DNA of 64,000 nt from Thereva unica (lineage: Eukaryota > Arthropoda > Insecta > Diptera > Therevidae). The stretch spans positions 66,151,922 through 66,215,921 of the forward strand of contig OX465282.1 of assembly GCA_949987705.1 (NCBI GenBank), in the 5' to 3' direction. The notes under the pieces were generated by a model that worked only from the letters and a program-made list of their open reading frames with translations, did no database searches and had not been told where the DNA came from. Both the position numbers and the translations under genes were made by a program. Shown in pieces: positions 62,754 to 64,000 of the stretch; the stretch's first letter is position 1, and each line of letters begins with the position of its first letter.

Positions 62754-63395
62754 AAGCTGTTTCACACGAGCCGACGGCCAACCAACAGAAATCGTATGAA
62801 AACGTCATTTGTGTGAAGAGGGTGAGAGAGGACGATGGGGAGGGAAGATTTTTCCATTCTACTTTGGGCTGTTTCACACGAGCCGACGGCCAACCAACAG
62901 AAATTGGCTGTTATCGTCCATTCCCTTTTGAAACTCGACGAAAAGTCGCATGGGCTTTCACACGGGCCAATTTTTCCAACCAACTCTACGTCAAAACGCT
63001 TTAGCTTATTGTTGTTGTTTTGTCTGTTCTCTTTCTTTTCTTTTCCCTAAGGAATAAAAAACAACAACAACCACACAGCTGTCAAAAAGTCGTATCGAAA
63101 ATCGTGTGAGAAAGTTGAATGGAAAAATCTTCCCTCCCCATCGTCCTCTCTCACCCTCTTCTCTACAAATGACGTTTTCATACGATTTCTGTTGGTTGGC
63201 CGTCGGCTCGTGTGAAACAGCCCTTTCTCACACGATTTTCGATACGACTTTTTGACAGCTAAAGCGTTTTGACGTAGACGTTGGAAAAATTGGCCCGTGT
63301 GTAAGCCCATGCGACTTTTCGTCGAGTTTCAAAAGGGAATGGACGATGACAGCCAATTTCTGTTGGTTGGCCGTCGGCTCGTGTGAAACAGCCCT
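62754..63395. mobile_element. Two interleaved foldback MITEs
   Basis: The sequence GGCTGTTTCACACGAGCC starts arms near 62755 and 62867. Its complement ends arms near 63224 and 63395. The arm at 62755-62866 pairs with 63110-63224, and the arm at 62867-63003 pairs with 63262-63395. A third pair (63078-63113 with 63223-63262) flanks the inner arm. The order is therefore A B C A' C' B'. No coding capacity. Confidence 0.82.
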
Positions 63396-63718
63396 AATCG
63401 CAAACACAATTTGTCCTGTCGCGTAAAATTCTCAACATTTCAAACTTGTTTACAATAAGTGTGTTCGCGCATTTGCAAGCGGGATCTCTCGGGCAAAATT
63501 TTCTCAAATTTTTGATAGAATTTCCCCCAGTGTTGGTGTAAGTTTGAGCCAGAAAAGTACGCGAACAGTCCTAACGCTGTCGCTTGTCGTAGACAGTGAG
63601 ACACTCCAGCTGTCACTTTCGCAGTTACAATTAAGTCGCACTGAATATCAAATTATTCAAGTATTCGCGCAACCAAAGTTGAAATGTTGGGAACTTTAGC
63701 AAATAGTTGGGTCTTTAA
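63396..63718. other. Spacer without recognisable gene
   Basis: Unique-looking sequence of balanced composition; no supported frame. Confidence 0.4.
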
Positions 63719-63892
63719 GGCTCGCTCAAACAGAACCAATCATTTACGTCCGTTTTTAAAAGTTGGAACTTTCACATTTCCATAAACTTTTCATGAGCGG
63801 AAAGAAAATCGAATAAGGAACAAGCGAACGGAATAAAAAACATAGAAAAACGTGCGGAGCGGTCGGAACGGATTGGTTCTGTTTGAGCCCCT
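63719..63892. mobile_element. Short foldback MITE
   Basis: Ends GGCTCGCTCAAACAGAACCAA and, inverted, GGGGCTCAAACAGAACCAA. About 174 bp with further inverted pairing (TACGTCCG / CGGAACGG region). Confidence 0.75.
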
Positions 63893-64000
63893 GTTCAACG
63901 CGTTTCACGCAAGTTCAATTTCTGTTGAATCTTAAGCTCGCTAAAAATCTTTACATATAAACGTGCCAGAACTAGTTCCTAAATTGAATAATAGATGGTC

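Noticed and set aside
62623..63310. Frames of 71-88 codons on both strands
   Set aside because: They run through MITE arms and repeat the same peptide (A-V-S-H-E-P-T-A-N-Q-Q) because of the arms.

Overview
This is a window of arthropod, most probably insect, nuclear DNA made almost entirely of transposable elements inserted into one another. No conventional host gene is convincing. The evidence for an arthropod is the mix of families: BEL/Pao, Ty3/gypsy and copia LTR elements, a LOA/I-type LINE, a Tc1-like element, a Polinton (Maverick), many TA-flanked MITEs, and a copia primer site matching an internal piece of initiator tRNA-Met as in Drosophila copia. The species cannot be named from this sequence.

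1-10645: a minus-strand BEL/Pao retrotransposon with a tRNA-Trp-type primer site, split inside its reverse transcriptase by an intact Ty3/gypsy element, gypsy A (1121-6868), with 410-bp LTRs that differ at one base and a GGAT target duplication. 10646-22780: gypsy B, minus strand, decayed, interrupted by an apparently intact LINE (11340-16915) and by a dead Tc1-like element (20666-22318). 22781-28282: a foldback MITE, then an intact copia element (23453-28237, CCTAT duplication) that landed in a small mariner-like remnant. 28283-35378: relics, comprising a LINE RT scrap, a gypsy C integrase lacking one catalytic Asp, a copia gag fragment, two ~400-bp direct repeats and nested MITEs.

35379-50750: a Polinton with ~1.3-kb inverted repeats, AG...CT ends and a 6-bp GGAAAG duplication. 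It keeps a full-length protein-primed DNA polymerase B, capsid sequence, a broken packaging ATPase and several family-specific genes. It lacks integrase and protease. It also carries a second, inverted copy of the polB 5' half fused in frame to the major capsid gene, a retroposon inside that capsid gene, and a 1.2-kb minisatellite. This is the most notable system in the window.

51239-59339: gypsy D, a non-autonomous LTR element (tRNA-Leu primer site, SAP-like gag N-terminus, gag-protease kept, RT/RNase H and integrase core deleted, tRNA-like sequence before its 3' LTR). Its 3' LTR is split by a 3.85-kb DNA transposon with no visible transposase. 59340-64000: a MITE cluster, including a perfect long palindrome (61915-62411) and two interleaved foldbacks (62754-63395).

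Most genes here serve their own element. The nesting gives a relative order: BEL before gypsy A; gypsy B before the LINE and Tc1; the mariner-like remnant before copia; an older inverted-repeat element before the Polinton; gypsy D before the DNA transposon. Some start positions were moved to the first real ATG because the apparent upstream starts are TTG or GTG.
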